Program-made: the position numbers and the translations under genes
Notes under the pieces: model-generated
What the model saw: only the letters and a program-made list of their open reading frames with translations
Told to the model about the DNA's origin: nothing
The model's database searches: none
In this document: positions 8,891 to 16,538 of the stretch, piece after piece
Position numbering within the stretch: position 1 is the stretch's first letter
How the letters are laid out: the number at the start of each line of letters is the position of its first letter
Source of the DNA: Paracoccus albicereus
GTDB lineage: Bacteria > Pseudomonadota > Alphaproteobacteria > Rhodobacterales > Rhodobacteraceae
Assembly (NCBI RefSeq): GCF_024359525.1
Contig: NZ_JAKZEU010000004.1
Location: 62,001-126,000 of the forward strand
Length of the DNA stretch: 64,000 nucleotides
Direction: 5' to 3'

Positions 8891-10722
8891 CTGCAACCGA
8901 TCCTACTTATCTCGGGCGTGTGAGCGCCGTGTCAGGCTCGACCATCACGGTAAGGCTGGCCGAGTCTCTCTCGTCCGGCCTGGCTATGATTGATGGCCAC
9001 ACCTACCGCGTCGGCCAGGTCGGCAGTTTCGTCCGTATTCCTCTCGGGTATCAGGACCTTTATGGTGTCGTCGCCGAGATCGGGGCCGCCGCTGCGCTCC
9101 AACCCGTCGCAGTTGCAGAGATAGATGGCCAAGACACCGGACGCTGGATGCGCGTGGAGTTGGCAGGTGAAGCGACCGGCGAGCACTTTGAGCGTGGCCT
9201 CAGTCAACATCCCAATGTCGACGATGCCGTCCACCTAGTCACCCAGAAGGATCTTCGTCGCATATACGGTGGTGCAGAGGAGGATCAGGTCGAAATCGGG
9301 ACGCTTTCGAGCGCCGAGAATATCGTCGTGCGTTTGTCACTCGACGCGCTTGTCACCCGGCATAGCGCCATCGTCGGTTCGACGGGATCAGGTAAGTCAA
9401 CCACCGTTGCGAGCATACTTCGCTCCATCGTCCGCACGTCCGAAAGTGTAGCCGCTAGCGGCGCACGCATCCTACTATTGGATGTGCACGGGGAATACTC
9501 TGCCGCACTCGGGGATCTTGCCAAAACGTTCAGTGCTTCGCCGTCCCCAGGCGAAGAACCTCTGTTCGTTCCCTACTGGGCGTTGGAGGCCGGAGAGCTG
9601 CTTGACTTCATCGCTGGCGGACTCAGCGACAATCATCTGATGGCGTTTACTGATAAGATCCAGGAGTTGAAGGAAAACCGGCTTGGCGCTGGCGCACTTC
9701 CGGGTCTCGACCCTCAATCCCTCACCGTTGACAGTCCTGTGCCATTTTCGCTGAAAAAGCTCTGGTATGACCTGATCGACTTTGAAACGGCCACATTCAC
9801 GGGGCCGCAGCGCGACCAGCCTGCGCTCGAAGCTGCCGGCGACCCAGCGACTTTAACTCCTCCTCGTTATACACCGCACGCGATGGGAGCGGCTGGGCCA
9901 TTCCTCAATCAGGCTGCCAAAGGCATCCGTCGACCCCTCAATTTGCTGCGTTCTCGTCTTCTAGACCGACGGTACGATTTTATCCTACATCCCGGTCCCT
10001 GGGAGCCCGACCTCGCCGGACAATCAGCACAGGATCTTGATACGCTGCTGGCCGGCTGGCTTGGCCACGATCGTCCAATCACAATCCTCGACCTCTCTGG
10101 CGTGCCCAGCAGCGTCTTGGTCCGGCTTATTGGCTCCATACTTCGTGTTGTCTATGAAGCGCTCTATTGGAGCCGGGAGAAGACAGAGGGAGGCGTACTG
10201 CGACCTCTGCTTGTGGTGATGGAGGAAGCTCACCGATATGTCAGCCCCAATAGCGGCAATGTCGCTGCGGACATTGTGAAGCGCATCGCAAAGGAAGGTC
10301 GCAAGTACGGGGTTGGAGCCATGCTGGTCTCGCAGCGTCCGTCCGAGATCGACGAGACCGTGCTCTCCCAGTGTGGGACGCTCATAGCGCTGCGGCTGTC
10401 CAACCCAGCCGACCGCGGGCGGGTGAAGGGCGCGCTTCCAGATAATCTATCGGGCCTCATGGATCTGCTGCCAGTACTGCGGACCGGTGAGGCAATCATC
10501 TCCGGTGAAGCCGCGCGACTCCCCGTCCGCTGTCGCGTATCGCTTCCGCCCGCAGATCGCCTGCCTCGCAGTTCGGATCCCGAAGTCAGCAAAGCCTGGC
10601 GAACCCGTCGTGTAGCAGAAGGCTATGACCGCATGGTGGCGTCATGGCGCGCACAACGAACCACCGCCGTTGTGCGAGATATTGCGATTGAGCGGACCCC
10701 CATCAACGAAAACGAACGATAG
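8887..10722 (+). CDS. HerA-like DUF87 ATPase (partner of SIR2)
   Basis: A 611-residue FtsK/HerA-type ATPase. About residues 1-130 form a beta-rich HAS-barrel-like N-terminus. Walker A follows in GSTGSGKSTT (about 163-172), a Walker B-like LLLDVHGEY (about 196-204), VVMEEAHRYV (about 441-450) and the sensor segment AMLVSQRPSEID, then an arginine-rich tail. HerA proteins are hexameric DNA motors; next to SIR2 they form an anti-phage complex. The start ATG overlaps the SIR2 stop, and the KTSC gene begins 8 bases downstream. Codon use is less GC-rich than in the AddA/AddB-like pair, hinting that the two modules were acquired separately. Confidence 0.85.
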   Translation: MTATDPTYLGRVSAVSGSTITVRLAESLSSGLAMIDGHTYRVGQVGSFVRIPLGYQDLYGVVAEIGAAAALQPVAVAEIDGQDTGRWMRVELAGEATGEHFERGLSQHPNVDDAVHLVTQKDLRRIYGGAEEDQVEIGTLSSAENIVVRLSLDALVTRHSAIVGSTGSGKSTTVASILRSIVRTSESVAASGARILLLDVHGEYSAALGDLAKTFSASPSPGEEPLFVPYWALEAGELLDFIAGGLSDNHLMAFTDKIQELKENRLGAGALPGLDPQSLTVDSPVPFSLKKLWYDLIDFETATFTGPQRDQPALEAAGDPATLTPPRYTPHAMGAAGPFLNQAAKGIRRPLNLLRSRLLDRRYDFILHPGPWEPDLAGQSAQDLDTLLAGWLGHDRPITILDLSGVPSSVLVRLIGSILRVVYEALYWSREKTEGGVLRPLLVVMEEAHRYVSPNSGNVAADIVKRIAKEGRKYGVGAMLVSQRPSEIDETVLSQCGTLIALRLSNPADRGRVKGALPDNLSGLMDLLPVLRTGEAIISGEAARLPVRCRVSLPPADRLPRSSDPEVSKAWRTRRVAEGYDRMVASWRAQRTTAVVRDIAIERTPINENER

Positions 10723-10730
10723 GAAATCCT

Positions 10731-10943
10731 GTGATTCGAGACCCGGTTTCCTCCAGCAACATTGCATCGATCGGTTATGACTCCGATAGCGAAACGCTGG
10801 AAATCGAGTTCACTAATGGCTCGATATACCAATATTTCAACGTACCTTCCGGACTACATGAGCAACTCATGGCTGCTCCGTCTAAAGGGCAATTCCTTAA
10901 CCTCTACATTAGGAACGCCTATCCGTATTCCCGCGTCGGGTAG
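10731..10943 (+). CDS. KTSC-domain small protein
   Basis: A 70-residue protein starting at GTG behind AGGAA, 8 bases after the HerA stop. It is a single KTSC domain: PVSSSNIASIGYD, then LEIEFTNGSIYQYFNVP and a serine-lysine-glycine stretch leading to YIRNAYPYSRV. The biochemical function of KTSC domains is unknown to me; they are common as tiny stand-alone proteins near mobile or stress genes. Its place in the SIR2-HerA operon may mean an accessory or regulatory role, or it may be a passenger. Confidence 0.7.
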   Translation: MIRDPVSSSNIASIGYDSDSETLEIEFTNGSIYQYFNVPSGLHEQLMAAPSKGQFLNLYIRNAYPYSRVG

Positions 10944-10965
10944 CTCCTGGCAATCGCGCTGTTAA

Positions 10966-11292
10966 TGGCCGATTCTCAATTGGGAGGTTGACGCGCCTTG
11001 TCCTATTTGCACGCTGCAATACGACGCGCTGCTACGCCCTCATGTTCGGAGTTCCCTTTGGCGTCAGGCCTGCACTGGTACGGGCGTTGATTTCACCTGG
11101 GCGTTTGACGGGAGCGGAACGATCCATGCCCGCGACATCACGACGGACACCGGCTGGAAGATGGTTCTGGATCGAGGGCTGGATATTTTTCAGCCGACAC
11201 CTCGCAAGATGAACGGTTTTTCACTGGGGGAACGGATGCAGGAGCACCGCATGATCCGTGGATTCTACGTGACCTACGTTGAGAGCTCGTAA
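10966..11292 (+). pseudogene. Remnant of a MIT_C-domain (phospholipase D-like) protein
   Basis: One frame is open from the TAA at 10963-10965 to a TAA at 11290, giving 108 residues with no ATG, GTG or TTG in the first part (the first ATG is at 11161). The peptide carries VDFTWAFDGSGTIHARDI, then TDTGWKMVLDRGLDIFQP, FSLGERMQEHRM and GFYVTYVESS. The pattern H-x-R-x-I ... GW-x2-x-L-x-RGLDIF is that of the MIT_C domain, a phospholipase D-like fold found after MIT domains in eukaryotes and in some bacterial proteins. The N-terminal part is missing and no start is visible, so I call a 5'-deleted pseudogene. A frameshifted longer gene is not excluded. Confidence 0.6.
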
Positions 11293-11473
11293 AACTCGGC
11301 TTGCGAGTTGCTGCTCGCGTTGCTGGTGCGATGGTCTTCCATTCCCGAGAGTGAGCCATGGTAGGCTGCACGGTCGTTAGTATTCGACCCTTGCGGCAAG
11401 GCCCTTATGGAATTGAAAGAATTCCGCGCGGGGAGCAATACTCGACCCATGAAGCCAACCCTCACAAAGAAGG
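11293..11473. other. Non-coding stretch with three inverted repeats
   Basis: No credible gene. Three short perfect inverted repeats occur: AACTCG/CGAGTT (11293-11309), directly after the MIT_C stop; CCTTG/CAAGG (11389-11401); and GGAATT/AATTCC (11409-11425). The first may help end transcription of the SIR2-HerA operon; the others lie downstream of the minus-strand tRNA-Arg. None has a clear U-tract. Confidence 0.3.
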
Positions 11474-11550
11474 TGGTGCACCCGACAGGATTCGAACCTG
11501 TGACCTACGGCTTCGGAGGCCGTCACTCTATCCAACTGAGCTACGGGTGC
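11474..11550 (-). tRNA. tRNA-Arg(CCG), intact, island-borne
   Basis: A complete 77-base cloverleaf with encoded CCA. The acceptor stem is GCACCCG/CGGGTGC with discriminator A. The anticodon arm is ACGGC-CTCCGAA-GCCGT, giving anticodon CCG, which reads CGG arginine codons. The T loop is TTCGAAT. Its anticodon stem, D loop and discriminator differ from the broken copy at 11809-11851, so it is a divergent gene rather than a fresh duplicate. It has its own promoter (11563-11591). Confidence 0.95.
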
Positions 11551-11562
11551 ATCTAGAGGATG

Positions 11563-11591
11563 CGATAATGTCTAACCCGCAAGCGGGTCAA
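11563..11591 (-). promoter_or_regulatory. Promoter of island tRNA-Arg
   Basis: On the minus strand TTGACC (11591-11586), a 17-base spacer, then TTATCG (11568-11563), about 12 bases before the mature tRNA 5' end. The spacer holds the palindrome ACCCGC-AA-GCGGGT. Confidence 0.5.
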
Positions 11592-11808
11592 TCGCAAACC
11601 TGAACTCATCGTCGACTCGAACGTCATCAAGGCTCCTAATCAGATAAGCCCTTTTGCCGCCCTTCGCCGCCTACAACCTCCTTCTAGTTTGCTTCCGCAG
11701 TGCTTCCGCGACTACGGAAGCAGTTTTCTCGCTTCCTCCGAGTTTCGCCAATCGTTTGGCTTCACTCACTTTTTTACACCCGCATACACAACCCACTTGA
11801 CTTAGCGT
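11592..11808. other. Island terminus: non-coding, with strong hairpin
   Basis: No gene seen. It contains repeated GCTTCCG units (11691-11697 and 11702-11708) and a perfect hairpin, TGCTTCCG/CGGAAGCA with a 6-base loop (11701-11722), followed by GTTTT. The stretch is more AT-rich than the backbone. Its position between the intact tRNA and the tRNA fragment suits the end of an integrated element, where recombinase arm sites would be expected; that role is inference. Confidence 0.35.
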
Positions 11809-11851
<43 letters not shown>

Positions 11852-11860
11852 GTGCGGGCC

Positions 11861-11889
11861 TGAATAGCGGCGAACGCGCGGTATCGCAA
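11861..11889 (-). promoter_or_regulatory. Orphan promoter of the broken tRNA-Arg
   Basis: On the minus strand TTGCGA (11889-11884), a 17-base spacer, and TATTCA (11866-11861), 9 bases before the tRNA 5' end. Its survival beside the fragment suggests the fragment was once the functional chromosomal gene. Confidence 0.4.
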
Positions 11890-11904
11890 TGGCCTTATGC
11901 ACGT

Positions 11905-12591
11905 TCAGACGTGGAGGTAGCGGTCCCGCACCTCGGGCGCGGCCTGCAGCGCCGCGTTGTCGCCGGTCCAGACCACGCGGCCCTTCTCGATCACCACATG
12001 ACGGTCGGCGAGCCGCATCAGCGCGTCGATGTTCTTGTCGATCACCAGGATCGCCTCGCCTGCCCGCTTCAATGCAGCAAGACAGTCCCAGATCTCGTCC
12101 CGGATCAACGGCGCCAGCCCTTCCGTCGCTTCGTCCAGAACCATCAGCCGCGGGTTGGTCATCAGAGCCCGACCGATCGCCAGCATCTGCTGTTCGCCGC
12201 CCGACAACTGGTTGCCCATGTGCCCGGCGCGCTCACCGAGACGGGGAAACAGACCCAGCACACGGTCCAGCGTCCACTGTCCGGGGCGCGCCGCGGCCAG
12301 CAGATTCTCGCGCACGTCGAGCGTCGGAAAGATCTGCCGTCCTTCCGGTACCAATCCCAGCCCCGCGCGCGCGATCCGATGCGGCGCGGCATTGGTCAGG
12401 TCGGTCCCGGCAATCACAACCCGTCCAGCGCGCGCCTTCAGCAGCCCGAAGATCGTCCTCACCGTCGTCGTCTTGCCCATACCGTTCCGGCCGAGCAGCG
12501 TGACGACCTGCCCGTCGCCCACCGACAGGTCGATCCCGTGCAGGACCTTGCTGTCGCCATAGGAGGCCTCCAGCCCTTCGACCTGCAGCAT
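11905..12591 (-). CDS. livF: Branched-chain amino-acid ABC transporter ATPase LivF
   Basis: A 228-residue cytoplasmic ATPase. Walker A is GRNGMGKT (34-41), the ABC signature is LSGGEQQ, and Walker B is LMVLDEATEGLAP. The length and the NGMGKTT/ATEGLAP wording are typical of LivF of the HAAT family. It should energise uptake together with LivG through LivH/LivM. ATG 12591 is preferred to GTG 12594 because the GGAGG site is then 4 bases away; the start overlaps the livG stop (TGATG). It is the last gene of a five-gene minus-strand operon, and its 3' end lies close to the island boundary. Confidence 0.9.
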   Translation of the reverse strand: MLQVEGLEASYGDSKVLHGIDLSVGDGQVVTLLGRNGMGKTTTVRTIFGLLKARAGRVVIAGTDLTNAAPHRIARAGLGLVPEGRQIFPTLDVRENLLAAARPGQWTLDRVLGLFPRLGERAGHMGNQLSGGEQQMLAIGRALMTNPRLMVLDEATEGLAPLIRDEIWDCLAALKRAGEAILVIDKNIDALMRLADRHVVIEKGRVVWTGDNAALQAAPEVRDRYLHV

Positions 12592-13334
12592 CACGCCTCC
12601 TCGCCCAGATAGGCGGCGCGCACCTGCGGGTCAGCGCGGACGACGTCCGGTGAGCCGGTGGCGATGATACGGCCGTAGACCAGAACGGACACGCGGTCGG
12701 CAAGCCGGAACACCGCGTCCATGTCGTGTTCGATCAGAACCGTCGTTACTTCGCCCTTCAGGCTACGCATCACTTCGACCAAGCGTTCCGCCTCGCCACC
12801 GGATGTGCCGGCCAGGGGTTCGTCGAGCAGCAGCAACCGCGGCTTGGTGGCCAAGGCGATGGCGAGTTCAAGCTGCCGCTTCTCTCCGTGACTCAGTGAT
12901 CCGGCGATGGTACCAGCCCGGTCGGTCAGGCCGACCCGCCCCAGCGCTGTCACGGCCTGATCGTTCAGCGCGCTTTCATCCGCGACGCGGCCCAAGAAGC
13001 TGAATGAGCTGCCTTCCCGTGCCTGAACGGCGGTGGCAACGTTCTCCAGCACGGTGAAGCCCGGCAGGATCGAGGTGATCTGAAAGGACCGCGACAGTCC
13101 CCGCGCGACGCGGCGATGCATCGGCAGGCCCGAGATTTCTTCGCCATCAAAGCGGATCGAGCCGGAATCGCAGCGCGCTTCCCCGGAAAGCTGGGCGATC
13201 AGGGTCGATTTCCCGGCACCGTTCGGCCCGATGATCGCGTGCAGTTCACCCGGCTCGACCGACAGCGCCAGATCGTCCGTCACCTTGAGAGCGCCATAGC
13301 GTTTGCAAAGCTTGTCCACGACCAGAAGGCTCAT
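12591..13334 (-). CDS. livG: Branched-chain amino-acid ABC transporter ATPase LivG
   Basis: A 247-residue ABC ATPase: Walker A GPNGAGKS (36-43), signature SLSHGEKRQLE, Walker B LLLLDEPLAG and a switch His in LIEHDMDAVF. The insert between Walker A and the signature is longer than in LivF, as usual for LivG. ATG 13334 is preferred to a start nearly 100 bases upstream because it gives the conventional N-terminus (MSLLVVDKLCKRYG) and a 4-base overlap with livM. Confidence 0.9.
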   Translation of the reverse strand: MSLLVVDKLCKRYGALKVTDDLALSVEPGELHAIIGPNGAGKSTLIAQLSGEARCDSGSIRFDGEEISGLPMHRRVARGLSRSFQITSILPGFTVLENVATAVQAREGSSFSFLGRVADESALNDQAVTALGRVGLTDRAGTIAGSLSHGEKRQLELAIALATKPRLLLLDEPLAGTSGGEAERLVEVMRSLKGEVTTVLIEHDMDAVFRLADRVSVLVYGRIIATGSPDVVRADPQVRAAYLGEEA

Positions 13335-14272
13335 CGCTTGCCTCCGGTCAGGCGGCGGACCAGCCCGCCGACACCGTCGCGCGAGGCGAGTGTGACACCG
13401 ACAAGGATCAGCCCGAACCAGAGCTGCCAATGGTCGGTGAAAGCGCCGAGGAATTCCTGCAGCACCAGCGCCACGACCGCGCCGAAGACCGCACCGATCA
13501 GGTTACCGACGCCGCCGAGGACGACCATGACGATCAATTCCCCCGAGACGTGCCAGTTCATGAAGGCCGGTGAGACGAACTTGGTCTGATTGGCCAGCAC
13601 CACGCCAGCGACCGAAGCCATCGCGCCGGAGATGACATAGGCCACCAGCTGGTAGCGAAAGGGCGAAAAACCGATCGCGTTCATCCGCAACGCGTTCTCG
13701 CGCGATCCGCGCAGCACGCGTCCGAACCGCGAGCCGACGATCCGGGTCGCGATCAGGAACAGGGCCCCCAGCAAACCCAACGAGACGTAGAAAAAGATGC
13801 CATCGTCCCGCAGCATGTCGCTGCCGAACAACGTCGAGCGCGAGGACAATGTCATGCCGTCGTCCCCGCCATAGGCGGACAACGACACGAAGAAAAAATA
13901 GGCCATCTGCGCGAAGGCCAGCGTGATCATGATGAAGTAGACCCCGCGCGTGCGCAGGGAAATCGCACCCGTCACCAGCGCGAAGGCAGAGGCTGCGACG
14001 ATTGCGGCCAAAAGCTGAAGCATCAGATCGGTGATGCCTGCCTGGCCGAGGATCGCGACGGAGTAGGCGCCGATGCCGACGAAGGCCGCGTGACCGAAGC
14101 TGACCATGCCGCCGTAGCCAAGGATCAGGTCCAGTGCGAGTGCGGCGATCGCGAAGGCGACGATACGGGAGGCGATGACGATCAGGTAAGGGTCATTCGC
14201 CCAGTACGCGAGTGGTGGCACGGCCGCGAACGCCGCGAAGATCAGCGTCGCGGCAAGCGCGCGCCCCCTCAT
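13331..14272 (-). CDS. livM: Branched-chain amino-acid ABC transporter permease LivM
   Basis: A 313-residue inner-membrane permease of the LivM type, with about eight to ten hydrophobic segments, the conserved GYGGMVSFGHAAFVGIGAY block near residue 52 and FGRVLRGSRENALRMNAIGF in the coupling-loop region. It forms the translocation path with LivH and contacts the LivF/LivG ATPases. It overlaps livH and livG by 4 bases each, so translation is coupled along the operon. Confidence 0.9.
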   Translation of the reverse strand: MRGRALAATLIFAAFAAVPPLAYWANDPYLIVIASRIVAFAIAALALDLILGYGGMVSFGHAAFVGIGAYSVAILGQAGITDLMLQLLAAIVAASAFALVTGAISLRTRGVYFIMITLAFAQMAYFFFVSLSAYGGDDGMTLSSRSTLFGSDMLRDDGIFFYVSLGLLGALFLIATRIVGSRFGRVLRGSRENALRMNAIGFSPFRYQLVAYVISGAMASVAGVVLANQTKFVSPAFMNWHVSGELIVMVVLGGVGNLIGAVFGAVVALVLQEFLGAFTDHWQLWFGLILVGVTLASRDGVGGLVRRLTGGKR

Positions 14273-15186
14273 GCCTTGGCTCCGAAAAGGCCCGCGGGCC
14301 GCACGGCCAGGACCATCGCCATCAGGATGTAGACCAGCATCGGTGCAAGGACGCGGCCCGCCTGCCCGGCCGCCGCGGGTTCCAGCACCGCGCGCAGCAC
14401 GATCGGGCCGAAGCTGCGACCCAGCGTGTCAACGATGCCGACCAGCAGCGCGCCTGCGAAGGCGCCCTTGATCGAGCCGATGCCGCCGATGACGATCACA
14501 ACGAAGGCCAGGATCAGGACACTTTCGCCCATACCAGGATCGACTGACAGGATCGGCGCGACCAAGGCGCCGGCAAATCCCGCAAGCATTGCGCCGAAGG
14601 CGAAGATCAGGCTGAACAGCTTGCCGATATCCACGCCAAGCGCCGATACGATGCCGCGATGCGTGGCCCCAGCCCGCAGGCGCATGCCGATCCGGGTCCG
14701 GGTGATGATGTACCAAAGGCCAAGACCCGTCAGCAGACCCGCCGCGATGATGGCCAGTCGAAAGACGGGATAGCGCAATGGTCCAATCAGTGGGATAGAA
14801 CCCGACAGCGCCTCGGGCATCGCGGCGGTCAGGGGTGCTGCGCCCCAGATGATCTGCACCGCCTCGGTCACCACCATGACCAGACCGAAGGTCGCCAGAA
14901 CCTGATCCAGGTGACTGCGGTCATAGAGATGTCGGAAGACCAACAGTTCCAGCGCCAGACCCAGGATCAGAACCGTCGGCAGGGTTAGCGCAAGGCCGGT
15001 CCAGTAACCGCCCGTCATCCGCGCGAAGCTCACCAGAAGATAGGCGCCGACCATGTAGATCACGCCGTGGGCAAGGTTCACGAAATCCATGATCCCGAAG
15101 ACCAGCGTCAGGCCGGCAGCGATCAGGAACAGCAGGATCCCCAGTTGGACGCCGTTGAGCAGTTGCAGCAGGAAAAGGTTGGTCAT
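14269..15186 (-). CDS. livH: Branched-chain amino-acid ABC transporter permease LivH
   Basis: A 305-residue LivH-type permease. The start (LLQLLNGVQLGILLFLIAAGLT) and VFGIMDFVNLAHGVIYMVGAY are family hallmarks, and MRLRAGATHRGIVSALGVDI is the cytoplasmic coupling loop. Eight or so transmembrane helices are evident. It lies 45 bases after the binding-protein gene and overlaps livM. Confidence 0.9.
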   Translation of the reverse strand: MTNLFLLQLLNGVQLGILLFLIAAGLTLVFGIMDFVNLAHGVIYMVGAYLLVSFARMTGGYWTGLALTLPTVLILGLALELLVFRHLYDRSHLDQVLATFGLVMVVTEAVQIIWGAAPLTAAMPEALSGSIPLIGPLRYPVFRLAIIAAGLLTGLGLWYIITRTRIGMRLRAGATHRGIVSALGVDIGKLFSLIFAFGAMLAGFAGALVAPILSVDPGMGESVLILAFVVIVIGGIGSIKGAFAGALLVGIVDTLGRSFGPIVLRAVLEPAAAGQAGRVLAPMLVYILMAMVLAVRPAGLFGAKA

Positions 15187-15231
15187 GGCTGAAACGCGAA
15201 GGGCGCGGCCGTCAGGCGCGCGCCCACTCGC

Positions 15232-16395
15232 TCAGTCCATCTGGCAATCGCCGACATAGGTGTCGGCGTAATCCTCGAAGATCGGCTCGACGATCGACGT
15301 TGCGAACATGCCGTCGTCGCGCTTGACCACCTCGGCCAGGTAGAAGTCCTGCACCGGGAAATGGTTCGGACCGAAGGCAAAATCACCACGGACCGAGTCG
15401 AAATCGGCCGCTTCCAGCGCCGCGATCAGCGCATCCTTGTCGCCGACGCCGCCAGCGGCGCGCACGGCGGCATCGATCAGGTAGGCGGCATCGTAACCAT
15501 GGGCCGCATAGCTGGCAGGGACCTTGCCGAACTTCTCCTCGAAGGCAGCGACGAAGGCCTTGTTCTTCTCGGTATCCAGATCCGGTGCCCAGTTGGTCCC
15601 CGAGAAGAAGCCGACCGCCGCGTCCTGCTGTGCGGGCAGCGTGGATTCGTCGACGGTGAAGGCAGATAGGAACGGGATCGTCTCAAGTCCCGCCTGGCGA
15701 TACTGCTTGACCAGGTTCACACCCATACCGCCTGGCATGAAGGCGAAGACGGCATCGGGTTGCATCGCTGCGATCTGCGCCAGTTCGGCCGAGAAATCCA
15801 GCTGGCCCAGCTGCGTGAACAATTCCCCCGCGACACCGCCGTCATAGCTGTGCTTGAAGCCGGCAAGGCTGTCCTGACCGGCCTGATAGTTCGGCGCGAT
15901 CAGGAAGACGTTGTCGTAGCCCTGGCCTTTGGCATAGGCGCCCATCACCTCGTGGTTCTGGTCGTTCTGATAGCTGACCGAGAAGAAGGCCTTGTTGCAT
16001 TCCGCGCCGGCAAGGTTCGATGGTCCCGCATTCGGGCTGATCAGGATCGCACCGCCTTCGGTCACGGGCTGCACGATGGCGCCCGCGATGTTCGAGAAGA
16101 TGGGACCGACCACGATGTCGGCGCCGTCACGCTCGACCAGTTCGCGCGCCTTGTTGGCGGCGATGTCGGGCTTCTGTTCGTCGTCGGCGATGATGATCTC
16201 TGTCGTCATTCCGCCGATCTCGCCGATCTCGTCGGCCGCCAGCTGAAAGCCGTCACGCGCCTGTTCCCCAAGAACGGCGGCGGGCCCGGACAGCGTCAGC
16301 AGCACGCCGATCTTCAGCGTGTCGTCGTCCTGCGCCGCCGCGGGTCCCGCAAGGCAGGTGGTCGCGGCGAGAATCGTCAGCATCTTGCGGGTCAT
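15232..16395 (-). CDS. Periplasmic substrate-binding protein of the Liv-type (HAAT) transporter
   Basis: A 387-residue secreted protein. A signal peptide (MTRKMLTILAATTCLAGPAAAQ) ends near residue 22. Residues after that show the type 1 periplasmic-binding fold, with KIGVLLTLSGPAAVLGEQARDG and ISPNAGPSNLAGAECNKAFF. It should capture an amino acid or related compound and deliver it to LivH/LivM; the ligand cannot be read from sequence, and HAAT binding proteins also take aromatics, amides and urea. First gene of the operon, with a good ribosome site (AGGAAGGT). Confidence 0.85.
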   Translation of the reverse strand: MTRKMLTILAATTCLAGPAAAQDDDTLKIGVLLTLSGPAAVLGEQARDGFQLAADEIGEIGGMTTEIIIADDEQKPDIAANKARELVERDGADIVVGPIFSNIAGAIVQPVTEGGAILISPNAGPSNLAGAECNKAFFSVSYQNDQNHEVMGAYAKGQGYDNVFLIAPNYQAGQDSLAGFKHSYDGGVAGELFTQLGQLDFSAELAQIAAMQPDAVFAFMPGGMGVNLVKQYRQAGLETIPFLSAFTVDESTLPAQQDAAVGFFSGTNWAPDLDTEKNKAFVAAFEEKFGKVPASYAAHGYDAAYLIDAAVRAAGGVGDKDALIAALEAADFDSVRGDFAFGPNHFPVQDFYLAEVVKRDDGMFATSIVEPIFEDYADTYVGDCQMD

Positions 16396-16524
16396 GTGGC
16401 TCTACCTTCCTGTTGGAACATCCCCGTTGCGGGGTCGGCCGTTATCGGCGCATTTCCGACAGGACGCACCGAAGGGCAGCTCCGAGTCAAGCAAATTGTT
16501 TCAGGCTTAAAATATTCCGACCGC

Positions 16525-16538
16525 GACGCTCATGCGTC
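16525..16538 (-). terminator. Weak hairpin at the end of sufS
   Basis: GACGC-ATGA-GCGTC on the minus strand overlaps the sufS stop region and is followed about 10 bases later by ATATTTT. Poorly spaced for an intrinsic terminator. The other bases between sufS and the liv operon (16396-16524) must hold the liv promoter, but I see no clear -35/-10 pair. Confidence 0.3.

Larger units (their letters stand above)
1..11808. mobile_element. Right part of a tRNA-Arg-integrated genomic (defence) island
   Basis: Everything left of 11809 is accessory: a helicase start, a WYL regulator, an AddB/AddA-like pair, a SIR2-HerA pair, a KTSC gene, a decayed MIT_C gene and an intact tRNA-Arg(CCG). To the right begins conserved backbone, starting with a tRNA-Arg(CCG) 5' half that stops just after the anticodon stem. 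Composition is mosaic: counting single 60-base lines by eye gives about 72% G+C in the helicase gene (4081-4140) but about 45% in the SIR2 gene (8161-8220). No integrase is visible here; the left boundary and any recombinase must lie outside the window. The island call is an inference from gene content plus the broken tRNA. Confidence 0.7.

Noticed and set aside
10988..11212. 74-codon ORF starting downstream of the KTSC gene
   Set aside because: It is out of frame with the MIT_C remnant, which carries the recognisable protein sequence.
1..11808. CRISPR array or prophage in the island
   Set aside because: No regularly spaced repeats, cas genes, phage structural genes, integrase or insertion-sequence transposase were found in this stretch.
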